A DNA stretch of 64,000 nt, taken from positions 414,634,159 to 414,698,158 of the forward strand of contig CM066034.1 of the NCBI GenBank assembly GCA_033557465.1. Reading direction: 5' to 3'. Source of the DNA: Ichthyophis bannanicus (Eukaryota; Chordata; Amphibia; Gymnophiona; Ichthyophiidae). The position numbers were made by a program, and so were the translations under genes. Under the pieces are notes generated by a model. It searched no databases. It was not told the origin of the DNA and saw only the letters and a program-made list of their open reading frames with translations. This document shows, piece by piece, positions 1 to 9,576 of the stretch (positions are counted from its first letter, which is position 1; each line of letters starts with the position of its first letter).

Positions 1-632
1 CGTGTTTTCAGGCGCTAGGGAAGAAACATGCGTTAGAGTCACTTGGGTGGAACACACGTTAGGACTGTGTGATAAGAGTCACACAATCGGAAAAAACGTT
101 ACTAACTTGTGCAGAAAAATGGCAGGAAACCTCCACACCGCACAAGCAGTCCACTCCAAACTGTTTCCCAAGAAGACAGAATCGGGAACCCCCAACAAGG
201 TACTCACACCCTGAGGGCCCCAGGCAGAGAATTCTTGCCAGGTTCAGCTTTACTCCCCTTAAATTGTTTCACTGGCTTGGTTTTGCTGCATTGCGTTTAA
301 GGTGGCTGGCAGGAAGATCCCTCTGAGAGCCTTCTGCAATCTTCAAGAGAGATCAGGGAGGGAAAGAGGAGGAGGGAGGCTGCTTCCATATCCTTCCAAA
401 TCCTTCCAATTTGTGGCTGCTCAACAGGTCCTACTGAGAAGAATGTGGAGCTGAACCATTTTTTCCTCCTCCTATGGCTACCAAAAAGACCGCAGTCTAG
501 TGGAGCCTTCCACGTTGCGTTCAAGTGAGAGAGTCACTTTTCTGTACTCAAGATGGTTGTTCACAAGCATTTAATCAATCTCTTTTCCTCTCAATCCACA
601 GATTTTCAACATAGAGAAGAAAATCCATCCAC
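1..632. other. No gene recognised
   Basis: Short open frames occur on both strands but none shows a recognisable domain. The stretch lies directly inside a DIRS-B terminal fragment, so part of it may be old DIRS-B interior. I could not find the cysteine-rich gag start expected there. Confidence 0.5.
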
Positions 633-806
633 CATCTGCTGGAGACAAAGAAATACTAAAGGGATCTCTGGTGGCTGAGGCGAATAAACGCATAGGAGTG
701 ATATCATTGAAACCTGGGCTTTTCATTGGTTCTTTGTCTCCACCAATCTGTTGGTAGGGGAACCCAACCCACTTGTCTGGACTGGGCTAGCAGGACAATA
801 TGGAAT
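633..806 (-). repeat. DIRS-B terminal repeat fragment
   Basis: This stretch is an approximate reverse complement of the terminal segment of the DIRS-B copy at 61594-62035, once the SINE inserted there is disregarded. The shared blocks are the run around TTCATTGGTTCTTTGTCTC, the stretch reading CCCACTTGTCTGGACTGG, and an inner block around GGTGGCTGAGG. No coding part of the element is recognisable beside it, so it is either a solo terminal repeat or the end of a badly eroded copy. Confidence 0.65.
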
Positions 807-980
807 TTCACTTAAGCTATAAACATCACAGTTTGCGCAAAAGGAGAAAAAGATCCAAAAGACCTAGAAACATAGAAACATAGACACATAGAAATATGAT
901 GACAGAAAAAGACCACATGGCCTATCTAGTCTGTCCTTCCATATCAACAACTACAACAGTCCCCTTTTTACATTTAGAGA

Positions 981-1634
981 TCATCTGTGTTTGTCCCATG
1001 CTTTTTTGAATTCAGTTACTGTCCTCATCTCTACCACCTCCACTGGGAGACTATTCCATGGATCCAATACTCTTTCCGTAAAGAAATATTTCCACATATC
1101 ACTCCTGAATCTATCTCCCTTCACCCTCATCCCATGTCCCCTCGTAGCAGAACTTGCTTTCAATTGAAAGAGGCTCTCTCCCTGAACATTTATGCCACGG
1201 AAGTATTTAAACATCTCAATCATATCACCTCTATCCTGCCTTTCCTCTAAGGTGTACATATTAAGATCCTTAAGTCTGTCCTTATATGCTTTATAATGAA
1301 GACCACTAATCATTTTAGTAGCCACCCTCTGCACCGACTCCATCCTGTTCACATCCTTTTGAAGGTGCGGTCTCCAGAATTGCACACTATACTCGTAATG
1401 AGGTCGCACCAAAGACTTATAGAAAGGCATTATTACCTCCTTTTTTCTGCTAGCCATTCCTCTCCGTATGCACCCAAGCATCCTTCTAGCTTTTTCCGTC
1501 ATCTTTTCTACCTGTTTAGCTACTTTAAGATCATCAGACACAACCACGCCTAGGTCCCGCTCTTCTTTAGTGGACAAAAGTACTTCACCCCCTATACTAT
1601 ATTGCTCCCTTGGATTGCTGCAGCCCAAATGCAT
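981..1634 (-). pseudogene. CR1-A ORF2 C-terminal region
   Basis: A 217-codon frame continues the CR1 polyprotein after the RT palm. It has the usual CR1 blocks: ERDLGVVVSDDLK, a CIRRGM block, FYKSLVRPHYEY and the terminal PWNSLPVEVVE. This is the thumb and C-terminal part of ORF2. The stop at 981 fits the natural end of the protein, and about 120 bases of 3' UTR follow to the element end near 862. The RT frame upstream ends at 1680, so the two pieces are separated by a stop or frameshift. Confidence 0.85.
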
Positions 1635-1679
1635 GACCTTACATTTTTTAACATTAAATCCCAGCTGCCAAATTCTAGA

Positions 1680-2816
1680 CTATTCTTCAAGTTTAGCTAG
1701 ATCCCTCCTCATGTTATCTACACCTTCCTGGGTGTCTACTCTATTGCAGATTTTGGTATCATCCGCAAAGAGGCAAACCTTACGCGACACCCCTTCCGCT
1801 ATATCACTAACAAAGATGTTAAAAAGAATCGGACCAAGGACAGATCCCTGGGGCACACCACTGGTAACATCCTTCTCCTCAGAGTGAGCTCCATTTACTT
1901 GTACTCTTTGTCGCCTCCCACCCAACAAATTTCTAACCCAAGCAGTAACTTTAGGGTCCATCCCTAGGGTGCTCAGTTTGTTTATAAGTCGCCTGTGAGG
2001 AACAGTGTCAAAGGCTTTACTGAAATCTAAATACACCACATCTAGAGCTCTCCCTCGGTCCAACTCCCTGGTCACCCAGTCAAAGAAATCAATCAGATTT
2101 CTCTGACAAGACCTGCCTCTGGTGAATACATGCTGCCTCGGATCCTGTAATCTGCTGGACTCCAGAAACCTCACTATTTTCTCTTTCAGCAGTGTTTCCA
2201 ATAATTTACTCACCACCAAAGTTAAACTAACCGGCCTGTAGTTTTCAACCACATCCTTACTTCCGCTTTTGTGTAAAGGCACCACATGAGCCTCTCTCCA
2301 GTCCTTTGGCACCACTACCGACTCCAACGAGGCATTGAAAAGGTCAGTCAGTGGAGTTGCTAGAACGTCCCCAAGCTCCCTCAGTATTCTAGGGTGTATC
2401 CCATCCGGTCCCATCGCTTTGTCTACTTTAAGTTGAGCTAGTTTCTCACGAACACAGTCTTCTGAAAATTGTTCAAGATGTCCCTAGCTTCTATTCCTAT
2501 TTATGGGTGTTTTCTGAGGTCCTGCTCCTGGTTCTTCATCTGTGAACACAGAACAAAAATATTTGTTAAGCAATTCCGCTTTATCCTTATCAGCTTCTAC
2601 ATATTCCTCCCCTGCACCCTTGAGTCTGACAATACCACTTTTGCCCTTCCTCTTCTCACTAATATATCTGAAAAATGTCTTATCCCCCCATTTTATTGCA
2701 TTGGCTATTTCCTCCTCCTTTTGAATCTTTGCCTTCTTGACTACTTTGCTAGCTTCTCTATGTTTTTCCAAATACAGATGTCTGTCTTCCTCTCTCTGTG
2801 ATCTCTTGTATTTCAT
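1680..2816 (-). pseudogene. CR1-A reverse transcriptase, frameshifted
   Basis: The RT fingers begin in the frame 2816-2484 and continue in 2414-1680, so at least one frameshift separates them. The 2414-1680 frame shows NYRPVSL, motif A in VYLDFSKAFDTV, motif B in [10 protein letters not shown] and the catalytic FADDTK of motif C. All catalytic aspartates are present, so the domain decayed by frame loss rather than by loss of active-site residues. It primes reverse transcription of the LINE RNA at nicked chromosomal DNA in the family. Confidence 0.88.
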
Positions 2817-3143
2817 GAAGGCCTCCCCCTTTTTCTTAACTTTTTCAGCTACTTCTTTCGAAAACCATAGCGGTCTCCTTTTCCTTTTACCTTTTACCTT
2901 TATTTACCATTTTAACAAAAAGGTTGGTTGCCCTTAAAATATCCCCTTTCAGTTTTGCCCACTGTTTTTCTACATCCCCCAGCTGTTCCCATCCCACTAA
3001 CGACTCCCTGAGGTATTGGCCCATCTTCGCAAAGTTAGTCTTCCTAAAGTCTAAGATCCTCACCTTTGAATGGATTCTAACAGCCCTAGTCCTAATACCG
3101 AACCACAGCATCTAGTGATCACTGGATGCAAAATAATCTCCCA

Positions 3144-3755
3144 CTACAACATCAGAAACACTTTCACCATTGGTAAGTCCAGTATGGCCCCTTCACGTGT
3201 GGGGTCTGTTACCAATTGCCTGAATAGTTCTCCCTGTAGAGAATCCAGGATCTCCTTATTTCTAGATGATACTGCAGCAGGAATGTGCCAATCAACATCT
3301 GGCATATTGAAATCTCCTATCAGTAGCACTGCCCCTTTCCTAGCAATGCTGCGTATGTCTTCGATTAACTCTCTGTCCACCTCTTCCTCTTGTGAGGGAG
3401 GTCTGTATATCACACCAATGCAAATAGATTTCTCTTTCCCTTTTTCTAGTTTAACCCACAATGCCTCCTCTCTCCCTTTTAAGCTCTGTAATTCCAAAGC
3501 TTTAATAGTAGTTTTTACATATAGTGCCACTCCTCCTCCCCTTCTTCCTACCCTGTCCTTTCTGAATAAAGTATAGCCAGGTATAGTTACATCCCAATCA
3601 TGGTTTTCTGTGAACCATGTTTCTGTAACTGCCACTAAATCCAAGTCAGCCACTCCTACCAAAGCTTCAACTTCAGGGATCTTATTTCCCATGCTACGGG
3701 CATTTATACACACTGCTTTCCATATGTTACCCCTGTTACCCATTTCCATAACCAT
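3144..3755 (-). pseudogene. CR1-A apurinic-type endonuclease domain, broken
   Basis: This is the target-nicking endonuclease of a CR1 LINE. Recognisable blocks are the N-terminal INARSM start of the domain, the catalytic Glu in TETWF, the RPPSQEEE stretch, the catalytic GDFNMPDVDW block and the end EGAILDL. About 190 residues of the domain are present. The frame leaves the family pattern after ILDL, and the C-terminal SDH catalytic block is not in this frame, so a frameshift lies near 3175. The RT of the same element follows downstream on the same strand. Confidence 0.85.
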
Positions 3756-3812
3756 AAAGGTATTTAATGTATCACTTACCTGGGGACTTTCTTTTACCTG
3801 GGGGCTTTCTAC

Positions 3813-3905
3813 TACTACTACTTATTATTTATATAGAACTACAAAGCATACGCAGTGCTGTACAGAGATCTCTTCTAATCTAGTTCATTCTCTTCCTCAT
3901 CATCA
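3813..3905 (-). repeat. LINE/SINE 3'-tail fragment
   Basis: The stretch starts with CTACTACTACTACTT, runs through a TTATTATTTATATAG block and reaches GTGCTGTACAGAGATC. It is the reverse complement of the tail module shared by several L2 and SINE copies here (compare 44165-44290 and the 3' end of the L2 near 13270). Confidence 0.6.
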
Positions 3906-4740
3906 TCCTCACTGTCTTCTTCAGAGGCCAAAAGGTTGAGAAGGGCTAACAATGCACACACCTGCCGTGCTGCAAATATCACTAAGCTTTGGGAGAGCAT
4001 CCCCAAGTCACTGCAAAAAAGGTCATTAGGAAGGAATACTTTGGCCTTCTCTTAGGTTTCCACAGCTAGTGTTATGATCTTTGCAGTTTTCAGGGCCATG
4101 TAACATCTTGGTAAGTGGAACAGATGTTTCAGCCATCATTCTGTTGCTTTCATCAACCATGACCAGAAAACTGCAAAGATCAGAATACTTTGCCATTTTT
4201 AAACTTCTCAAATATAGATGTAGGGAGAATGTTAAAAAAAAGTAGCAGAAATTTGGAAACTTCCTCTGCACCGCTAACAGATCAGTAACCCATAACATTC
4301 TGAATTGGATACTGTCTTATGCTCAGATAATCTGTTTAACTTTCAGTTCATCACAGTCAGGATCCATGCTGATCTACTTCAACACTATAGTCAAGCTGCA
4401 TAAGGAATATGAAGGTTTGATATGGTTGGCATATGATGAGCATTTCCATGATAACACTGAGACCAGGCTCCACATGTCTTAGGGAGTGGACAGTTTTGAC
4501 CTCTGGCTGCGGGAGATATTATCCAAATATGGTGGTCAGTTTCAAGGACAGACAGCAGCCTACAGCAGTCTGACCCAAGACAGGTTCAAGGTACTGGGTG
4601 CCCTAGAAAATCCTTCAGCCTTATGTCCCCTTCCTCCCTGAGATTTTGATAATTAAACTTAACCATAATCATCTGAATATCACCCTTCTAACAACAATCC
4701 TGTAAAAATGCATAATTAGACATGCTACTCTGCTTTGTAG
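3906..4740. other. Unassigned; possible protein relic at 4316-4600
   Basis: No full gene is seen. Read forward, 4340-4600 gives a peptide-like stretch containing IVKLHKEYEGLIWLAYDEHF and, after a stop, SFDLWLREILSKYGGQ. This resembles an open frame that I associate with amphibian repetitive DNA, but I cannot name a family. The stop inside it shows it is dead. Confidence 0.3.
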
Positions 4741-4985
4741 GAGTGGGGAGAAGTGAGGAGTAGCCTAATGGTTAGAGCACTGGCTTGGGCACTAAAAGAC
4801 CAGGGCTCAATTCCCATTAGCACTCCTTGTAGCTTTGGGCAAGTCACTTAACTCTCCTCTACCTCAGACGAATCCAAGTTATCAATGTCCCTGTTTAATG
4901 TGCAGTACCAAGTTTAAGTTACAATGTAAACCATTTTGACTAAATGATAAAGCGGTATAAAAAAAACCTGTTAAAAATAAATGTG
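4741..4985 (+). mobile_element. CORE-SINE copy 1
   Basis: A tRNA-like head carries box A (AGTAGCCTAATGGTTAGAG) and box B (GGGCTCAATTCCCATT). It is followed by a CORE/MIR-like segment, GGGCAAGTCACTTAACTCTC, and then a tail with TACAATGTAAACC, AAAGCGGTATAA and an A-rich end. The tail resembles the 3' ends of the L2 LINEs in this window, which is the usual arrangement for SINEs mobilised by a partner LINE. A second copy lies at 61670-61985. Confidence 0.8.
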
Positions 4986-5284
4986 TGCCTGATCTTCCTG
5001 CAAGTAAAAGAATGTGCTGATGGTTTTCAGTTTGTGTGGCTATCAGGATTTATTGTTTTGCTTTGACTGCTGCCCCCAGAAGCTGCCACACTAGGTGGCT
5101 GCCTATTATTGTCTTATGGTTGGGCTGGTCCTGGTCCTCTAAACAGACCTCCATGCAGCTTGATGTATGTAGCATTACAAAAGGAAATCTTGCTCCTTCC
5201 TAAGTTTAAACACATCTGTTCTTACTGAGTTGCCCTGAAGCCTCCAATATGTAGCAAAAAACTTCTGTTGAAGAACCCTGTGCT

Positions 5285-5394
5285 AGTCAAATATTTATTA
5301 TTTATTTGTCTTATATATTGTTTTATCACATAATCAAGGCGGTTTACAGAGAACCAAAGTGTACTGCCTAGGCAGTTTACAATGAACAAGGAAC
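5285..5394 (-). repeat. L2/SINE 3'-tail fragment
   Basis: A TTTATTATTTATTTG block followed by CAAGGCGGTTTACA is the reverse complement of the common L2-type 3' end found elsewhere in the window. There is no coding content. It directly abuts the CR1 fragment that starts near 5395. Confidence 0.55.
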
Positions 5395-6735
5395 AGAATA
5401 GTTAACCTTTAAAAAGGAGATAGAGCAGCTTTTAAACTAGATAATAGGGGAAAGCCGACAGTCGCCCAAGAGCGGATGGTTCGGAAGAATGTATCCTTGA
5501 AGGATACTACCAAAAGCAGAGAGGTTCCAAAAAAGAGTAAAGTAGCCCAAATGCCCTCAAGTATGGAGCAGACAGAGCTTAAAGATCCCAAATTACCCAT
5601 GTCTACCAATAGCCAAATTAATATGAATAAAATACAGTCTCTAAAATGCTTGTATGCAAATGCTAGAAGTCTAAAAAATAAGATGGGAGAGTTAGAATAT
5701 ATAGCACTAAATGAGGGGTTAGATATGATTGGAATATCAGAGACATGGTGGAAGGAGGACAACCAGTATGACACTGTGATACCTGGGTACAAACTATATC
5801 GTAATGATAGAGCTGATCAAATTGGTGGAGGGGTTGCGCTCTATGTTAGAGAGGGCATTGAGTCAGAAAGGATTAATGTTTTGCAGGAAACAAAATTTGC
5901 TGTAGAATCTCTATGGATTGAAATTCCATGTAAAAAGGGGAAGGCGATGGCAGTGGGGGTGTACTATCGACCACCAGGCCAGAATGAAAAAATGGATGAT
6001 GAAATGCTCAAAGAAATCAAGGAAGCTAACAAAAGTTACAGTGCAGTAATAATAATGGGTGATTTCAATTACCCCGGTATCGACTGGGCCAGTGTCACGG
6101 CAGGACATGCTAGGGAGATAAAGTTCCTAGATGAAATAAATGACTGCTTCTTGGAGCAGCTGGTTCATGAACCGACCAGAGGGGAAGCCATATTAGACCT
6201 GTTCCTTAGTGGAACACCAGATCTAGTGCAAGAGATAAGGGTGTTGGGGCCACTTGGCAATAGTGATCATAGCATGATCGCCTTTGATTTAATTAGTGGA
6301 GGAGGGATAGTACGGAAATCTACAGTACTACCTTTTAACTTTCGAAAGGGAGACTATGATAAAATGAGGAAAATAGTTAAGAAAAAACTAAAAGGAGCAG
6401 TTGCAAAGGTTAAAGACTTTCATCAAGCTTGGGTGTTGTTGAAAAATACTATCTTGGCAGCCCAAACCAGCTGTATTCCACGCTTTAAGAAAAGTAGAAG
6501 GAAGTCCAAAAAACTGCCAGCATGGTTTAAAGGTGAGGTCAGAGAGGCTGTTGTTGCCAAAAAAGCATCTTTCAGGAAATGGAAAAAAGAGCCAAACAAT
6601 GAAACCTGGAAACAGCATTTAAAAGGAGCGCCATCCGGCGCACCCGTGCCTGGCGGGCCCGTGCCTGAGGGCCTCGCTAGAGGGCCCTTTGGTGTGGCCC
6701 TTAGGCGTGGACCGCTAAAAGATATTGCACGCTAA
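5395..6735 (+). pseudogene. CR1-B endonuclease fragment, truncated and fused to foreign sequence
   Basis: The open frame 5476-6735 holds a complete apurinic-type endonuclease: LYANARSLKNKMGELE, the ISETWW block with catalytic Glu, GVYYRPPGQNE, IMGDFNYPGIDW and the LGNSDHSMI block with the final catalytic His. It then runs into the EN-RT linker, ending at WKQHLKG. Around base 6627 the CR1 sequence stops abruptly and the frame continues by chance through a GC-rich, unrelated stretch to 6735. No RT follows. The copy in CR1-D (17262-18615, reverse) is a close relative of the same subfamily. Confidence 0.88.
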
Positions 6736-7061
6736 ATGTAACCTTCAGTCACAAGAAAGTCAGAGCAACTCCCCCACCATAGATCTGAAGGAAACATCAA
6801 CGGAGCTCAACCACAGACAACAAAAGAGGACAGTCTCTCCAAATGGACTATTTCGTACATTCCACGACAGTCACGAACATCACTCCCGAGTCCAAGCTGG
6901 TGTTTGAAGAACAGTCCGACATCTCATCCAGAAAGAGGTAACTCAAGTCACTAGCATACTCATAACACTAAGCAACCTACTACTGAATATATTTACTCCC
7001 AAATTTGAACACATTAGATATCTACAATAATTACATAAGCACACTAGAAGTTACTTGCCGT
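6628..7061. other. GC-rich junction and unassigned sequence
   Basis: Bases 6628-6725 are strongly GC-rich with repeated GGCCC and GTGCCTG words, unlike both neighbours. The remainder up to 7061 is ordinary sequence without a recognisable gene. The abrupt change at 6628 marks an insertion or rearrangement breakpoint in the CR1-B fragment. Confidence 0.5.
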
Positions 7062-7145
7062 GTTTTATTTATTTTATTTATTACAAGCTCTTATATACCG
7101 CACTATTTGGGATCAGCGCGGTTTACAATATAACAAAAGACCAGA
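7062..7145 (-). repeat. L2/SINE 3'-tail fragment
   Basis: A TTTATTTATTTTATTTATTAC run followed by TATATACCGCACTATTTGG and GCGCGGTTTACAATATAAC is the reverse complement of the tail seen at 11330-11417 and 61900-61980. It is non-coding. Confidence 0.65.
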
Positions 7146-7593
7146 ACAACAAGCTGTTTGGTTTGAGCTTGATACTGTGGCTATCCCTCCTTGCAAAGGG
7201 TAACTCAATGCTACTGCTCTGTTTCCCCCCTGCTTCAATGCTACTGCTCTGGAATCCCTCTGCTGTGGCATCACTGCTGCTGCCCATTGAGACCTCCCTG
7301 CAGCTGCCATTGAAACTATATATGCTCACAATCACCGCGGCCACGTAGCCGCGACTACGTGTCTACACGTTCTGTATTACTGCACGCTCACCGCAAATTG
7401 GGCGCACACCCATTAACGCTGCACGCGGCACACTGTACGGGGCGCATGCACATTGCACGTTGGCACTGGGCGCATTGACGCCTCCTGGTACTCCAGGGCA
7501 CTCCTCTAAAACATCCAGGCCAGCTAAAGTGTCACCTGAACCTGATCTCGGCCTCCCCCCTTCCACCGCACCGCACTACAGCTTGGGAGGCAC
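7146..7593. other. Unassigned sequence before a DIRS-C end
   Basis: No recognisable gene. Bases 7146-7330 are a simple region with two copies of a CAATGCTACTGCTCTG block, about 30 bases apart. Bases 7335-7590 are rich in GCAC and CGCG words and contain a small inverted repeat (CACGTAG ... CTACGTG). This part may be the 3' untranslated interior of the DIRS-C element that ends just downstream, but I see no recombinase frame. Confidence 0.4.
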
Positions 7594-7880
7594 CAAGTGT
7601 GGCTGACTCATCCTGCTTGTCCTAGGAGAAAACTAAGTTACTTACCTGTAACAGGAGTTCTCTGTGGACAGCAGGATATGTCAGCCACACATACCCACCC
7701 ACCTCCCCTGGGAAGGGGTCGGCCTCTGACCAGTGCCCGCCTCCTAGCGGCTAAGGTTCAGCTAGTGACAAACTGGTTAGCTAGGGGCGGGCCATGGGGC
7801 AGGGCCAGTTGGCTCGTGCTCAAAAGGGCGAAAGCCCTTCTGAGCTATGGAGAGTACTTCCGTCTCGGCGCCGTCGGATG
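7594..7880 (+). mobile_element. DIRS-C: internal complementary region plus 3' terminal repeat, truncated
   Basis: Bases 7594-7690 form an imperfect palindrome: a TGTGGCTGACTCATCCTGC arm, a centre with AAGTTACTTACCTGTAACAGG, and a returning GCAGGATATGTCAGCCACA arm. This is the same layout as the internal complementary regions of DIRS-1 to DIRS-4, read in the opposite orientation. The following 190 bases end in GGCGCCGTCGGATGACGTCAC, the same CRE-like and GGCGCC blocks as the DIRS-1 terminal repeat. The L2 at 7881 cuts it before its tip. It is the only forward-oriented DIRS end with an internal complementary region in the window. Confidence 0.7.
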
Positions 7881-7931
7881 ACGTCACCTTTGTGACAATT
7901 ACTATGCAGACCAGTGTTTGCCGCTGTAACT

Positions 7932-8014
7932 GTGCAATCATGTACCTTTCTATGTAACCGTGAAACCATATACCTCTCTATGTAACCGTGCAATCATATA
8001 CCTCTCTATGTCAT
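7932..8014 (+). repeat. 28-bp tandem repeat in L2 5' region
   Basis: Three adjacent units start GTGCAATCATGTACC, GTGAAACCATATACC and GTGCAATCATATACC. Each ends with CTATGT followed by AACC or CAT. Short tandem units upstream of the first coding frame suggest promoter repeats of this LINE. That role is inferred from position only. Confidence 0.7.
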
Positions 8015-8214
8015 TTTTACCCGTTGTCACGGTTATCTGTGCTACCTGCAATGTTAGATCATACTATCTGCTGAACTGAACGCTATCCTACATCTAGAGC
8101 CAACAGCCAACTTAGAAACTGTTTACTTATCGCCCAGTCAGCAGCGCCATACTGTATTTTAGTAGGTAGAGGCAATTTTCCCACCAACTACACGCAACAG
8201 GGTAAATACCCAGA

Positions 8215-9174
8215 ATGTCCCCCTCAAACATCACCATAGTCACTCTATACCTCCTCTCCGGATGGTTCAGTAATGCCACAGCCTTATCCCCCAAACATAA
8301 TCACATACCAACTCTTCAGAACCATAGGAGAAGATGGTCAAATGCTCCCTTCCACAAATCGGAAGAACCACCCAGAACACCTCACGCCCACTTATTACAC
8401 ATTGCACTACAACATAATAAGAAACCAAAGCAAGAAGAAAAATCCCATCCCCAAAACTTGAGATGCGCTCTCATAAACGCCCGATCAATTCGCAAGAAAT
8501 GGCCAGTGATCTCCGACATGATATCTTGCCATGACCTCAACATACTCTTAATTACAGAGACATGGCTCTCTAGCGACGATAATGTCCTACTTAACCAACT
8601 CTTACCTACTAATTTCACAATATACACATGCCACAGAACCAACAAAGGGAGTGGAGGAGTACTCGCCCTCACCAAATCGGACCTCCATTTCCAGCTGGTA
8701 AGCGCAGACAGCACAACAAACCTCCAGTCGATCACGATAACCAACAAGTTCTGCTTCATTAACCTCCTTTACAGAGCCCCATCAACCGATTCGGAGGTCC
8801 TCTCCTCAATAATCGATCTGGCTTCCAACACTCAGAGTCCTTGCACACCCAGCTGGATTCTGGGAGACTTCAACTTACCTTCTCTACAAGAGACGCAGGC
8901 ATCATCCTTCCTCGAGGCCCTCAAGAATTTAGGATATAGCCAGCTGGTAAATGAACCTACTCATGCGAAAGGAGGCATATTGGACTTGGTATTCGCCCCA
9001 ACTCCTCTCAACTCAAACAAAGACCCTGGGTTGTCCATCCTCGCAGTTCCCTGGTCTGACCACAAGATGATTATATTCCAAATACATCTGCCCAGAAACA
9101 CTCAGAACAAAGCCAGAAGTCCGAGCACTACCAAGAAGGTTTCTAGCCTTCGACAGGGATTGGATCCTGGGTAA
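8215..9174 (+). pseudogene. L2-C endonuclease domain
   Basis: A 319-codon frame encodes a leader of about 80 residues and then the apurinic-type endonuclease: LINARSIRKK, LITETWLSSDD with catalytic Glu, a GSGGVLALTK block, NLLYRAP, WILGDFNLPS with catalytic Asp/Asn, and WSDHKMIIFQIH with the last catalytic His. All active-site blocks are present. The frame ends at 9174 shortly after the domain, where the family continues into RT, so a frameshift or stop breaks ORF2 here. Confidence 0.85.
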
Positions 9175-9576
9175 AACTCACCCACTCCTCGCCTCTTCAA
9201 CACTCGACCCTGATGTCTTGGTTTCTGAATGGAACAATAGCTTCAGTACTCTTGCACTACATACACCGTCCAAGAAGCCTCCAAGGAAGCGACCCTCCGC
9301 AGCCTGGTACACCTCAGAGCTGCGATCCTCACTCACCCTCCTGAGAAAGTTGGAAAGACGCTGGCGTTGATCACACTCCCCAGAAGACCAAAAGGCATAT
9401 AACTCTCACCTCGCACGGCACCGCGAAGCAGTAACCGAGAATTTAAGATGATTCCACACTGACACTCTAAAACGATCACTGAACAAACCACACGATCTGT
9501 TCAGCCTCGTTAAAAACCTAACTAAGGAACCTGCTCCCGAACAAACAAATGAGATCCACCCTCAAGACTTTGCAGA

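Larger units (their letters stand above)
862..3812 (-). mobile_element. CR1-type LINE, reverse strand, decayed (CR1-A)
   Basis: A non-LTR retrotransposon of the CR1 group runs right to left: endonuclease (3755-3144), linker (3111-2484), reverse transcriptase (2414-1680) and the C-terminal region (1634-981). The element ends at about 862-900 with repeated TTTCTATG units on the minus strand, the kind of short tandem 3' terminus typical of CR1. ORF1 is absent, so the copy is 5'-truncated near 3812, where an L2/SINE-type tail begins. The coding region is broken into several frames, and the copy cannot be active as it stands. Confidence 0.85.

Noticed and set aside
4741..4830. A genuine tRNA gene
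   Set aside because: Boxes A and B are present but the acceptor stem does not close, and a CORE segment and LINE-type tail follow, so it is the head of a SINE.
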